DNA of 64,000 nucleotides, from assembly GCF_947623445.1 (NCBI RefSeq), contig NC_135243.1, positions 5,024,501 through 5,088,500 on the forward strand, written 5' to 3'. The stretch is from Clavelina lepadiformis. Taxonomy: Eukaryota > Chordata > Ascidiacea > Aplousobranchia > Clavelinidae. Of the stretch, positions 37,007-51,546 are shown piece after piece (within the stretch, counting starts at the first letter, position 1; each line of letters starts with the position of its first letter). Under the pieces are notes generated by a model. That model made no database searches, had not been told where the DNA came from, and was given only the letters and a program-made list of their open reading frames with translations. The translations under genes were made by a program, and so were the position numbers.

Positions 37007-38702
37007 CAATTGAACTTTTCCTTTGCTTGATCCAATTATTTTACCTTTTCAGTGTTTTCTTGCTTTTGTTTCATTAGACTTTGCGTTCTATCCAAATTTG
37101 AAGTTTTTGTTGTGTTGGTCGGCTCGCCTTATTGGCTGTTGCGCCTCTTGCGCCTGTTGCCTTATTGACTCTTTCGTATAACGCTGTTCGTTGCCCAGTG
37201 CCCAATGAATAGCAAAATTGTTTTTTAAAGTTATAACTGCTCCGATCAATTCATTTTGGAAAATTCTTCCATAATGTTTCGGCTCCCGTTTGAAATTATG
37301 ATGTAGCAAAGAAAAACGTAAGATATCAGACAAGTCTTATTAACTAGAAATTATGTTAGGGGAAAAGGTTTAAGACTTAAGTCGTACGGATGGTCGCCAA
37401 ACGTGACTGGCAACCTTAAAACCTTTTCACAACATTGGATGTTGTTCAAAACCAACTTACAAAAAAGTATGTTTGATTAAATCATTGTTTTCAAAAAGTA
37501 GAGTTTTAAATTTGCAACTTCAACATGTCAGCAAAAGCAATGTTACGCCCACACTGCACATATAACATAAAAATAGCAGTTATAACGCATATTTAAAACA
37601 TTAATCTATTTGGCCTAATTACTTCTACTTCAGACCGCTTTATGGAACGGAGTTTAGAAATACGTAAACGTAGGTGTATTTAACGCCGGAACCTTTTTAA
37701 ATGCTGTTTTACGTAACTGGTTGGAGGTAATCTGTTACGCAGAGGGGAATTTACGGCGTAATTTTCGTGGTGCAACACCGTAGTTAATGAGTAATCCAGA
37801 TAATTCTAGCTTATGGCACTTGTACAACACATCCAATACTTACTGTTCGAAAGCTGGCATTGAAGATAAGGTAGGGAAATTCCCTCCGAGCTACCGAGCA
37901 TATAAGCAATGTGAAGACATTTGCAGAACGCTGTACCATTAGGAAAAGTTTTGTCAGTGCAGTCACTGACTGATCAAACAGTGAAACCGTGAACTATTAC
38001 AAAGCCGCCCAAGCTAGTTAAAACGCGCTAACTCTGAGGAAATATATCGACTGCTGCTTGTAGTGGAGCATAAACAACCGTTACGATTGATGAGTTGTAA
38101 CGACACAATGTCAGCTAAATTTACAATTATGTAAGTACGACTATGAGAGTCTTCATTAGTTAGCTAAACTGGACCCGAACATTAAGTTGAAATTGCAGCT
38201 GGTACTTAGGGTCTATGTTTAAAGAACTGCAGTAGCTCTTACGCAAAGCGAGTGCAACTGATCTTCTTAGCCACTAAATGTTGACTTACGGTGTCCTATG
38301 GAAAGTTACTTTAGCAAAATCAGCGAAGCCACATACAGTAAAATTCGCCACCTCAAGGAGAGTAAAAAGTGGCGACTTAGGCGAGTTATAGTACCGTACA
38401 GCGACTTAGGCGAGTTGTACTGTACGGTGTTGTACATGGATGACGCGCGACTGCTGCGTGTTCCTGAAAATCGAGTGCAATTGTTAGCCTCCGGTTTGCT
38501 GGTGAGGACTTGGTGTATTTTAGCAGATGTTTCGTAATCTTTTCATTCTCATTATTGACGAAGAACCTTTCTGCTAGACTCCAAATCACACTAGCTGCCA
38601 TCTGTTTGTAACTGTGTTTGGTTTGAATAGCTTTCTAAACACATCTACGGCAATACATCATACCTTCATCTCCTTTCTTGTAGCGTACATATAAGTACAA
38701 TA
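37007..38702. other. Spacer between Rab A and Rab B
   Basis: No gene seen. A 29-30-bp unit starting GCGACTTAGGCGAGTT is tandemly duplicated at 38371-38430. The rest is likely promoter and UTR of the flanking Rab genes. Confidence 0.45.
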
Positions 38703-40297
38703 ATGACTCATTTAGATCTAGCAGTTAGCCAGGAGATTACCTGCAAAATCGTCATAATAGGTGACTCGGGAGTAGGAAAAACCTCAGTAATCAGAAGATT
38801 TGCAAACAATGAATTTTCCTTTGATGTTGCAACAACGTTAGGTAGTTTGATTTACAATGAAGCAATCTCTAATCATACTAATGGCATATACTATTACTCG
38901 AAATTAAACTTTCTCTTGCATACCAATTTCGAACAAACACTTGTGGTAAGTTATAATAATATACAAATGATCTTACAAATTTAGGTCAGGATTTTCGATC
39001 CCGTCTTCTGAAAGTGGGTTCAAACACATGCAGACTGCAAATGTGGTAAGCCAGTTGTTATATGCAAAAGATTTGTAGGTCCCCGTGCATTAACCGAACC
39101 GAGAACGGTAGGCTACACTTGAAAGGGAATAAAGTATTGCCAATATTTCCACTGAACTTAAACAAGTTCCCGGACACGGAAATTTGCAAACAAAGCCATT
39201 GCAAGCGAGCCAAAAACCTGGAAATTAAACTGAAAAGTGAAGCATGAGGTGAAATGCGATAAAAATGCTTATACTATGTCTCACTTGCAGGGACACAGCC
39301 GGTGCGGAAAGATTTCGTTCCATATCAAGCGTTTATTTTCGTGGCGTCAATGGGGCTATTATTGCTTATGACATCACAAACAATAATTCTTTTAATAATG
39401 TCAAGGAATGGATGGGTAACTTTGACCAGGTACTTCAAAGTAAAATTCATAGCCCATTGCTTATACGTAGTCCTACGAATGCGCTTTTGAGTTTCGATCT
39501 ACTTCCAGCGTCTTATGTTTCAGTTGGTGGATGCCGGTGTTCCCAAGTTACTGATAGGAAATAAATGCGACTTGAAAACGGAGAGAAAAATCGAAAAAGC
39601 TGAAGGAGAGAAGGTACCGGTTGCTTGCGACTTTAACAAGCCTAACGACGTTTCCCAAATATACCAACATACCTGTATATTATTGGCATTTCTCCTCTAC
39701 GGCGAGTAACGCAAAAACTTATTTAAAAAAAGCGTAATTTATTGAGAACCAGATAAAACCATATCAGCCTGCAAGGTATGCTATGATATGATGATATGAA
39801 AACATGAATCCAAAACAAATTTGCAGCAAAAATTTATAGTAATCTAAACCGCTGAACTGATGCTTAACTATTTTCTAGTTGGCAAAGGAAAGTAACATGC
39901 TGTTTGATGAAACAAGTGCGAAAGACAACATTAACATCGAACATGTGTTTATGAAACTTGTCGAAAACATGATTGATATGGTAAGTGGTAACCAGTTACT
40001 AAACATATGTTCCTTCTTTGATATTCTACCCTTTTCGTGGTCTTTTTTCTTCCATTTAATTATGTCTTCGTTCCAAATGTTAGTGGATGTTACGTCATTT
40101 TTTTATAACACTGTTTTCATTGATAGGAAAATAACAACACTCGCATGACGCAGAAAAGTAATAGTGCCGGTGAACGACGACCTAAACCGACTTTCAGCGA
40201 GACAGATGCAACGACTGTGAAACCACAAAACGAAGAAAGAAACGTTGGCGTCACTCAGGACAATAGCACAGAAAAAACGAAGAAAAAATGTTGCTAA
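38703..40297 (+). CDS. Rab-family GTPase B of the tandem array, lacking the catalytic Gln (233 aa)
   Basis: Six exons (38703-38841, 38985-39045, 39291-39429, 39524-39613, 39879-39980, 40127-40297) join in phase. Motifs: P-loop GDSGVGKTS; switch I TTLGQDF; GNKCD; ETSAKDN; and a C-terminal KKKCC for double geranylgeranylation. Switch II reads DTAGAERFRS: the glutamine that positions the attacking water in Rab GTPases is alanine here (residue 72). In known Rabs, changing this glutamine (as in Q67L) strongly slows GTP hydrolysis, so this protein may be mostly GTP-bound or depend on a GAP that supplies its own glutamine (TBC dual-finger mechanism). The tail before the cysteines is longer than in the neighbours. 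All other motifs are intact, which argues against a pseudogene. Confidence 0.93.
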
Positions 40298-43082
40298 CAT
40301 TCCGATGCTGGGAGGGACAATGATACGAGAGCAACAAGCAACAAATGCGAACGGAACGGATTTGAAGTTTGTGAACATTGTTCAATTCGGTCGAAAATGT
40401 TTTTACTCGCCGTCCACCGCTTATTTTGCATTTTCAGCTGTGAAGAAATGATTCTGACTGACCTTTGCTACAGTACTTTATTGAATTTTTCTTAACTCGA
40501 GTTCTGGCAATGTTATACGTGAATTAAATTGAATGTATATGCGCATTAAACCGCCGTAATGATTATAGCTAATACTATAAAACAGAGAAGCAGTTCCTTT
40601 CAGGAGGGCAACGCACAACGTGCTTTTTAGCAGACATTTTTTATGGCTGCCACTATTTCGCCAGAAAAAGTCATGCTTTCGAAGCTATTCTTTAACTTCT
40701 TGTTAACGTAAATTAAATGTTACAACATAGTAACCTAAGCCTAGCTAAGTCTACCTTTTAATATATATCTAACTCCGATAAAACCTTAAATAACTAAAAT
40801 CAACTTTTTGCGTACCCATTCTCCTAATCTAATCGCCTGCCTTCAACAATGGGATGCATGACCTACATAAGGTGAAATAGTCACTTTGTTTTTTTACCGA
40901 CGACTGCGTTTGAGGCCAAAATGATACAAGGTAAGAGCAGTGCGGCTGACCGTGCACGAGCACGAGAAATGCAGAGAAAATAAGTAACCACCTTTATTGG
41001 TGACCCATCATTAAATCGACATTACATATCCGCCGGTGGCGTTGCCTCAAGACAAAGGCTATTCATTGCAGTTTGGACAGATGCTTTGGAAACTTTTAAG
41101 TAGAAACTTCAAGTTTCGTAAAGCACTGCAACCGAGCAAATTGCTCAGCGAGGAAATATATTGAAAACTATTTCTTATGCCTTGCAACACACAATTCATT
41201 GCGTAAAGCGCAGATTCTGCAGGTCTGTGTGTCTGTTTCAAGTTATTTCTCTATGTGCTTATTTTTATTTCGTACGGTTGAGTAATATTGTATGGTACAA
41301 ATTAGATGACTGCTGTTTTACCATCGCACATTATTACGTTCAAGATACAGGTGTTTAAGCTACGAGAAAGTACATGGTTGCATAAGGTGTTGAGCAAATA
41401 CGTTACAAAGTTATTATAATGTTGGAGTGAGATTGGTAACCTAAGCTTAGTTTCAACTTAACACTTAACTTATTGAATGTAGCATTGTTTACAAATAAAA
41501 AGCAGGTTTTGATTAACAATAGAGTATAGGCAGGATTGCCATCGGTCTCAACTCAAAAATAAGCACGACCATGCAGAAAATGAAAGACGAATACCACCTT
41601 AAACGATGCACCACAGGAGAAAGCAATCAATGTTCCTAAAAAAAAAACGAGACACTACCTGCATGTTCTTAATTTTAGTATCTCTTTGGTACAAAATAGT
41701 ATACTAAAGGTGTCAAAATGCCCAAAATACGAACCGCTGCCCTAAAAATAAGAAGAAAATAAGGACGCAAGTGAAAATAAGGACATTTCTTAGAAAAAAG
41801 GACAAAAATATTTTCTAAGACACGGACCTTAAAAATAAGGACAAATCTTAGAAATAAGGGCGGTATGACAACCCTGTGTATAGGTCTAGTCAAGGGTCTT
41901 CTGTTCCAGACATACACCGATGCACATTGCAAACCAAATGTTTTGGCCGAGTGAAGCGGAACCACGTAAATGTGTAAATAATAAGAGTTAGCTCGTACCG
42001 GGTGAAGCATGTTAATGTCATAGACAAGTCACGAATAACGACATGCGCTTCAACTCGTAAGCTGTGCAACGGGCAGTGAAATGTTTTCGACTAGTGTTAC
42101 AACCGATGCTTTTGCCCATGTCAGTCATGGGATCATTGAAGGCTTTAGAATATGGACAAGTAGGTTTACTTTGTAGTCTACAGTCAGGACAGAACCGGCC
42201 TATACGAAAATCTTCAAGTGTACGGACTGTAAACGAGTTTAGGTTTTCAACTAAAGGCAGACAGTTTTAAGACAACACTTAACGGTTACGATAACAGTTT
42301 CCCTATACGCTTCATATAACGCACATATTTGCCACGATGAACATGTAACTAACCTGTAACTAAATGCTTTGGGGCAAATGCAATATTATGCAGTTAGATG
42401 CGCAGTGTTGGTGTAGGATTATGCCTCTCGCAATTAGCATAACAAAATATATTTGAAGTTCAATACCTTATATGAAGTGAGATCACGTGTATAAAGAATG
42501 ACACCGTAAGGATATTTTGTTCCATTTTTTAAACAGCCGATATAAATTCGGGCACAATTGAAAACTTTGAACCATAAGTTACTGGAGTTCATTTTCATAG
42601 CTATATGAGGGCAAGCCGTAAGTAACTCGTCAGTTTCAAATGCAACTTTCACCCGATACCAAGGTCTTTCCTCAGGTTCAGGTCTTAGCGTTTTTATTAG
42701 CCTAGCTGTGAGGTTAGAACTACAGCGTAATATTTATTAATATTTGCTTTGTCAAAGAAAACCTGTTTGCTGACACACGCTTGCTTGTACGTCAGGAACA
42801 TAATAAAATATTGTTAAAAGCTTGTCACCGCCAAAAAATGCTTCATACCATTAGAAATCGGTTATTATGTTTTCACAAGTACACTGTACGACATAAACCA
42901 AGGGTCAGGCATAATTTCTGTGCGAATGCTGGTGTCTCTTTTAGGTTATACCCAGTGATTTGATCTTGGTTATGTACAGTACTTTACCTTACAAACAACT
43001 TTGCCTACGCTGGGCATATGTTTTCATAACCCTATGTTTTTCTTAGTAAATAAGGTTATATGAAACAAGATATTGATTTGCC
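40298..43082. other. Spacer between Rab B and Rab C
   Basis: Apart from the hAT-like element at 41531-41876 no gene or repeat is recognised. Confidence 0.45.
41531..41876. mobile_element. Non-autonomous hAT-like element (346 bp)
   Basis: Ends CAGGATTGCCATCGG and CGGTATGACAACCCTG are inverted repeats of the CAGGGTTGCCATACG type. Flanking 8-mers AGTATAGG (41523-41530) and TGTATAGG (41877-41884) match at 7 of 8. The right half holds several AAAATAAGGACA-type direct repeats. No coding. Confidence 0.8.
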
Positions 43083-45150
<2,068 letters not shown>

Positions 45151-46084
45151 AACTTCCAGCACAATTTGTATTGGACATTTTCTATAAAGTTTCTCTGCAC
45201 GCTACAAGGCTAGAGTCTATGCACATTAGGTTCAATATTTCAACATAACCCGTAAGTAAAAGGCAATGATGGATTTTGAGCTGCGGACTATACAGTATGG
45301 AGAGTCCTTTGAATGCTAACGTATAGTTGTGGTTTTCCCTGATCAAACTTTTATAAATTTTACATTTTCCCAAATTTACGGTCTGGTACCATGATCTTTA
45401 TTCGCGGACTAAATACAGTCTTCGGCGATGACTCCTCGCCATTCCGCCCCGATTAGTGAGTTTTCCTGTGTCACACATTTTTTATTTATATCGTATTGCC
45501 CGACTTTAAAACTGTTCTACAAGATCACTGAACAGTTTGTTGTCTGTCGCAGGCAATTGCAAAGCTTCTTTTTATTAAACAATTAAACTTAATTTTTAAT
45601 TGCTTAATTACCGTTTTCGTGCTTCATGCCAAATCTTCAATTTGTTTCAGGTTTGGTGCTAATAAGTGCCGTGTTTATTTTCATTGAATCAATTTTGTCG
45701 TGTTTGTGATATGTTTAACGCGCTGACGCTAAATGAGTCTACTTTATCGATATTTTACCATTTATTCTAACAAAAACGCCAACAACAATAAACAACTCTA
45801 AACATAATCCTGGTGACCTGATCACGCAGTATCGTCAGTTTGCGGTGAGATGACCGACTGCACTGGGCCCCGGTCTTTCAATCTCCTGCATTCATTGGTA
45901 AAGCATGGAGTGTAGAGATTTCCGCATATTGGCCATTTCCTGATTTCTCTGCATTAAAAAGGTTTCGCGTAACCAGCTTTTTGGAACTTTTCTTTCAATT
46001 TGGAAAAGTTCACATACACCCAAAGAGCGCCGCTTGTATACTAAAGTCACTAACTGCAGCATCATAATTAAAACCTCGTTACTG
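45151..46084. other. Convergent intergenic region between Rab C and SYCP3
   Basis: No gene seen; 3' UTR of both flanking genes probably lies here. Confidence 0.4.
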
Positions 46085-49000
46085 CTATTCTACAGTGGCG
46101 AGCTTATTATTAATATTGGTATTCGGGGCAGCTTTGTGCGTATAGGTCGCAATAGGCACTGAATTTTGGCAATTTACCGTTTCCAACAAGAATTTCTTTT
46201 GCAGACTAGCTAGTTCTTTTTGCAGTTCATCGGTGACGGTTTTATGCTGGGTTACATGACTTTCCTCGATCTCAGTAACACTGGAAGCAAATAATTTTTT
46301 GTTAAACATGGATGTTCACCCGTCATTATATCAACAACGGAGCGATCTATTAAGTGGAATAAGTTGACTTGAGTATTTCCATGACCAAAAGTTAAGGAAC
46401 ATTGATGGCGTGGTCATTGATGTGATAGTCCAAAATTTATGATTTTGTTTATCTAATGTTATTACTGCTACGGGAATAATACCATCTGCTTAACAGAAAA
46501 GTTAGCAAATGTCACAAATAGCACGTTACTGGCACCAAGCGAGACATAAATTTAATTCAAAGTCGTTAGTGACAAAAGTTCTAGCAAACTGCATAGACTT
46601 TCAAGCTATGATACATTTTTCACCTTTTGTTGTATTGTTCGTGCAACTGCTTCATTGACTTGTAGCGCTGCGTTTGGACAACTCGTATCTGAGCCAACAA
46701 CTTCATTTGTTGAGTTAACAAGCTCTATTGATGAAAAAATTCATTTGAAAAAAATCAACTAATTTGTTCTGTAATCCTAAACACATTAAGTATTTGATCA
46801 AGGCAAGCTTAATATATACGTAGTATAGGAATATAGAATTTAGTTCATTGACAAGTTTGTCAAAGACTAACGTTAAGCTTCTCTTCCGTTTCTTTAGCCC
46901 GTTCTATGTCTGATTCCCATTGACCAAGCACGGTGCCCATTTGTTTTCTGTATTCCTCGTATAAAGTGTTTCTGCTTTCTTTCTGCGAAATTAAAAACAG
47001 AACGGATTTGGTTAACTTTAAATCTACCTGTTTTCTAGTTTTTAAGGAACAGGAAAATGTCGGTAATTTCAAACTAAAGTAAACTATGGAGACATTTTAA
47101 AACAAAACACTAGGTTTATTTTTATATCTTTTGAGAAATTGTTATGTAGGAAATTGGTTGTTTGCTTTATGTATGTGGTACGTTGAATTATATAACATAT
47201 CAATATAATTACAAATTAGATAAAGCGATGCTATTCATTTATCTCTGTTAGCTAACTTACAGTTTTAAAGCACACAGTAGGGAACAAGGACAAAGCGTAA
47301 GGCGACCGTTTTAAGTTCTACACAAGGTGGTGAAATTGGCATTGAAATTGAATAGCGTTTTTAGAAAGTTGCAGAAGTTGTATGGCACACGGAATAATTC
47401 CATTTGTAATTCGGCCTCCGGACATTTTTCAGCTTTCAGACTTTAAAAGTAGGTGAGCCCGAGAACAAGTTTCGTGTTCCTATTTCAGTCTCGCAGTTTG
47501 CTGCGGAAAGACGTCTACTCAATAATTCAACACTACCTGAGAGTCTAGAACAGAATCCACTTTGTCACGAGATACATTGCACTGTTTGGTGAATATTTCT
47601 AACTTTCTTCGTTTTGTATTTATGGTCTTCTGTATGTCCGCTCCGAACTGCTTCAGCATCGAAGTTACAGGACTGCAAAAACAAATCAAATAGTAAAACT
47701 TTCCAATCGTAGTTGCAAATTGCAACACTCATGTTGTTATCAAATTGCACGTCAGTGAGTTTGAGCTCAAAAGCGTACGATGGGACCATTATTGCTGGAT
47801 GTGCTGTAAAGCTGTTGTCTATAGCATTATCGTAGTAAAAATAGCCTACTATTTTGCCAATATACAGCCAACAGTACTAAATACTTGTAGGCCTACTCAG
47901 GGTTACCATATTTTCGTGGCCTAAAATCCGGACACTCTTTATTGCCCACTAGCGGTTTTAAAATGAGGTATGAACACATCGTCTGTCAATATGACCTCAC
48001 ACTAGCATTGCTTCGCCTATCCATTGTATACCGGAGTGGATTTTTGAACATGGTGTCATTAATTCACTAGGGTATTGGGCCATCTCTGATTTGACCTCCG
48101 GTGATCTCAAAATTACAAAACAAAGCAAACAAAACAAAATTAAATTTTAGCACTTAACATATTCGCCTCGCATCTTCAACTAGAACAGGGGTTCTAAAAC
48201 TTATGGAGAGGCGCCCCACCTTGACGGTGCGAACAAAACCCGCGCCCCAATTCGAAATAATTAAGCATTAAACAAACGACAATTTCCTTGGTATTCTCTT
48301 TTGGTCTGCAACAGACTTCTTGTTGCGCTATTTTTCTACTGCTTTATAATTTTCTTCAGCGAATATACGCTCTTATCGTTTCAGACATGTTCTAAATTTT
48401 GCAATATCGACCAAGATATAAGGCCTTCAGCTACTAGCCCGGCTCCACTCATCCATGTATCATTGTATCCCAAATAAAGCGCTCTATAGTCGTTTATGAC
48501 GTAACAATGAAATTATTACCCGTAAGGCAACAAACAATTTTGAAAAATTCCGAACATTTAAGCATATTTTAGCATTTCCCCCCGGACGCAGTTTGAACAC
48601 TAAAATTCCGGACATGTCCGGGGAAATCCGGACGTATGGCAACCCTGCCCTACTATCAACAACTAACAACTTGTTAAGTATAACTGTGTTACATTCTATA
48701 AGTATCTAGCCTACTACGTAAATGAATTCATAGACTATATACGGATAGGCTAAGCCAAATTACTTCGACAATTCATGCTAAACGCGGTCAACTCACATTT
48801 GCCCATCATCTACATCGTCATCTGATTCCTTGGAATAAGCTTCGTCTTTTCCTCGTTTTTTGCTAATTTTCTGTCCTCGTGTCCCTTTGCCTGGAAAATA
48901 CCATATAATAATCTTAGAAATGTATAACTTGAAGCCTAACTCAGAGCCTTGGCCCGGCATAGCCTGATACTTCCTCTTAGTGTTAAACCGCAGTTAACCC

Positions 49001-49295
49001 AGGTCTACGAGAGTGGTTGTATTATATTGTGCTGATTGTCATCAGTCATCACGCTCAGAAAGCACAACATCACAAGTGGAAACATCCACACGTCAATAAC
49101 AGTTGTATACAGAATTTGTCTGGCTAAAGCTTCTAGTTGGGCTTGTGTAAAGCCTGCTTTTAAAAGTGTACGGTACCGTAAGAACATACCTGCATTTCTT
49201 TCTGACGTTACAACATTGCTCTCGTTTTCAGCATCATCTAACCCAAAATCAGATATATATGGTTCATCTAGCTTATTTTTACCTTTTTTAGGCAT
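46085..49295 (-). CDS. SYCP3: SYCP3, synaptonemal complex lateral-element protein
   Basis: SYCP3 forms the lateral elements of meiotic chromosome axes as coiled-coil tetramers. Minus-strand exons, in order: 49191-49295 (MPKKGKNK with a DFGLDD acidic patch), about 48795-48891 (KGTRGQKISKKRGKDE then DDDVDDGQ), 47537-47672 (SMLKQFGADIQKTINTKRRK then LEIFTKQCNVSRDKV), 46870-46983 (LYEEYRKQMGTVLGQWESDI then ERAKETEEKL), about 46628-46725 (LLAQIRVVQTQRYKSMKQLH) and 46085-46280, ending NINNKLATVE. Junction phases agree where checked. These line up with the Cor1 domain, including the FG-D-I start and the L..QWE motif. The N-terminus has the basic/acidic pattern of the DNA-binding region. Expression is expected in germ cells. 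The intron between exons 2 and 3 holds a transposon (47898-48647). Confidence 0.92.
47898..48647. mobile_element. hAT-like element with CCGG-type ends (750 bp) in an SYCP3 intron
   Basis: The left end CAGGGTTACCATATTTTCG and right end (reverse complement CAGGGTTGCCATACGTCCGG) are inverted repeats, each followed by an ATCCGGAC motif. Flanking GCCTACT and CCCTACT match at 6 of 7, an imperfect target duplication. It carries a second hAT-type end at 48186 (CAGGGGTTCTAAAACTTATG then GAGAGGCGCCCC) whose partner end I cannot find. Confidence 0.65.
48186..48500 (+). mobile_element. Truncated hAT-type insertion inside the 47898-48647 element
   Basis: It starts with CAGGGGTTCTAAAACTTATG followed by GCGCCCC, a common hAT end pattern. 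No matching inverted end is visible downstream, so the right limit is approximate. Confidence 0.4.
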
Positions 49296-49728
49296 TTTTG
49301 ATTTCAGTCAGAGCAATTTTTTGACCAAAAACAGAAATTTTACTTTGCCTAATAATGCAAGCGAACTTAAGTTCTGTAACTGCTTTCGCGCACCAGAACT
49401 GTCGTTCGCCTTGTCTACGGTTGAATGAGCCAGCCAATGATAGAGAAGTTAATGATTCATGCATCATAATCCAAATAGGTAAATTACAAGAGTTTGGAAA
49501 ATCGAGACACTAAAGTATTGTGACCGTTACGTCACAAATCATGGGCTGTTTTATAAATGCTGAAATTTGATTTGGGGATCTTATGATACAATCGCTGACC
49601 AAACTTAAATTCTCCTCAATGACGTACAGATAAATTACGCAACCTTGAACTGGTGTGATTGCTATATATATATAATCTAATCATTCTAATGTTATGTTTG
49701 CAATCTCTCTCGTTTACTTGTTGTTGAG

Positions 49729-49767
49729 CAATGTAATGTTCAGTAAGCTTTACCCAAAGGCTGACCC
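49729..49767 (-). repeat. Partial inverted copy of the 104-bp repeat found at 51694 and 52572
   Basis: The reverse complement of this stretch matches the repeat portion around GCAAAGCTTACTGAATGTTA with a few mismatches. The rest of the repeat is not recognisable here. Confidence 0.55.
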
Positions 49768-49940
49768 AAATTTCAGTTCTGTTAGCGTAACAACGAATGG
49801 TGTAAACAGTGTAGTCATCAGTACTCAGTAAAGTAAAGATTACTTACAAAGTAAACAATCTTTAAACGTAACCAAATTAAAAGAAAGTAAAGATTTTGTT
49901 AATACACTTTGGCACTTTGAAGGTTAAATTTATATTTTTC

Positions 49941-49981
49941 GACACCAGCTTTCGCAAGCGTAGGCTTGCTTCTTCAGGTGT
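49941..49981 (-). repeat. Hairpin (read on the minus strand as ACACCTGAAGAAGCAAGC...GCTTGCGAAAGC)
   Basis: On the minus strand CCTGAAGAAGCAAGC is followed by a CTAC-type loop, GCTTGCGAAAGC and GGTGT. Nested arms GCAAGC/GCTTGC and ACACC/GGTGT pair. Similar CCTGAAGAAG...CGAAA hairpins are familiar near ends of invertebrate Penelope-like retroelements, but no reverse transcriptase lies nearby. Confidence 0.35.
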
Positions 49982-50353
49982 ACTTCGAAAATTGGGTGTA
50001 GTTTTTTATTTTACTTTAAAATTTGGTTAACACTGTTCAGACAACATCAGCATTAATATACAGTACTTGCAACCAAAGAGATTTAAACTGAGATTAATGT
50101 TTAAATCTCTTTGTTGCAACCCATCTGCTTTCACAATTTCGGACAAACATTTTTCGCGCATGCGCACAAGCGGTTGTTCAAAAGACCCACTGCACTTCGC
50201 AAAAGGTCTGCTGTTGAAATAGTGTCTATTGCAGAAGTTCACAACTGCAAGAAGCCTTTGGATACTATACCTTAGCCTAGCTACTTTAACTTAATTTGTG
50301 AGTTTGTGAAGTTATCTGGTTGTGCACTCTCGGACTAGACCCGTACTCGGAAT

Positions 50354-50868
50354 GGTTCCACGACATATGGCCGCGGGAAAGTGGCCGCGAACAAACTCAC
50401 CGGGGTCAACTGAACGTGACGTAAATTGACCGCAGACAAACTGACTGTGACATAAACTGGCCGGCGATCAAATTAACCGTCGATAAATTGGCCGGCGATC
50501 AAATTAACCGACGACAAATTGGCCGTCAAAAGGTCAAAATTCTAATTCACTATCTAGTCACTTCTGTTTATTTCAATAAACGTTTCAATGTGTATTGAAA
50601 TAAAAAACAATTTTGTTAAAAACAAAGGAAATAGTTACAAACAAATATTTACTTTACATATCATATACTACCGAGTTTAAAATTTTGACCTTTTGACGGC
50701 CAATTTGTCGCCGGTTAATTTGATAGCCGGCCAATTTATCGACGGTTAATTTGATCGCCGGCCAGTTTATGTCACAGTCAGTTTGTCTGCGGTCAATTTA
50801 CGTCACGTTCAGTTGACCCCGGTGAGTTTGTTCGCGGCCACTTTCCCGCGGCCATATGTCGTGCTCCC
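50354..50868. mobile_element. Mutator-like (MULE) foldback miniature element, 515 bp
   Basis: Very long inverted repeats (about 180 bp each) end in CACGACATATGGCCGCGGG and its complement and fill most of the element, around a short AT-rich centre. The flanking 9-bp duplication ACTCGGAAT is perfect (50345-50353 and 50869-50877); 9-11 bp duplications and long TIRs are typical of Mutator-like elements. Each arm is built from degenerate units of the type AAATTGGCCGGCGATCAA. No coding. The related longer copy at 54372-55439 carries the transposase piece. Confidence 0.88.
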
Positions 50869-51087
50869 ACTCGGAATATAGCATATATATATATATATTT
50901 ATATATGATCGTTTGAACGCCAATCTATTATATTAATGAGCAAAGGATTGAGGCTTCGGTGCACGCAATCGCACCAAATTGCGTTTTTTTGTATGCACGT
51001 TTTCTCATCAAAAACTGTCCTACTTTCCAGTTGGGGCGGTTGGTTGGTTTGCGGAATGTGTAGGCTTACGCAGAACGTTGGTTTAAG

Positions 51088-51434
51088 CAGAGGTAGGCGG
51101 TCGATATTTTCAAAGTACCGTCGGTAACGGCACCGGTACTTGGCAACAAATGTACCGACGGTTCTGGTATTTGTTACTATTTCCTAAAAGTAGTTCGTTA
51201 CTTTCCTGCACTTTTGTAGAGCGGATACTGTTGTAAGTCGTAATTAAAATGAATTTTTAAAAAACCTACTTCTGAAAACCTTGAAGTAATCATTTTAAAA
51301 GTACTGAAACCGACTTATTTTTCTTGAAAAAAGTAATTCGGTACTTTTTTCGAAAGTAACGACGGTATCGGTACTGAAAAAGTACAGCGGTACAGTAATT
51401 CGGTACTATAGTACCACGGTAGTTTTCACCTTTG
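51088..51434. mobile_element. Non-autonomous hAT element (347 bp) rich in GGTACC-type motifs
   Basis: Ends CAGAGGTAGGC and TTTTCACCTTTG, with a perfect 8-bp target duplication GGTTTAAG (51080-51087 and 51435-51442). The interior repeats CGGTACTTT and GTACCGACGGT motifs. No coding. Confidence 0.88.
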
Positions 51435-51546
51435 GGTTTAAGCTATGACAAAGAAATTTGTTTGTGCACTACTTGTGTGAAGTATTACACAAGAAACTCA
51501 TCTGTCATAAAAACCGCATATGCTGGCGGTAATTGTTTGAATATGA

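Noticed and set aside
42434-42652. A minus-strand 72-codon frame upstream of Rab C
   Set aside because: Protein-like in places but without splice borders, partners or a domain I can name.
49036-49428. A 130-codon plus-strand frame over the SYCP3 start
   Set aside because: It mirrors SYCP3 exon 1 and its upstream region and has no recognisable features.
49941-49981. A true hammerhead ribozyme
   Set aside because: The outer arms pair with each other (ACACC/GGTGT) rather than forming separate stems I and III, and an extra base sits between CTGAAGA and stem II, so only a loose resemblance is claimed.
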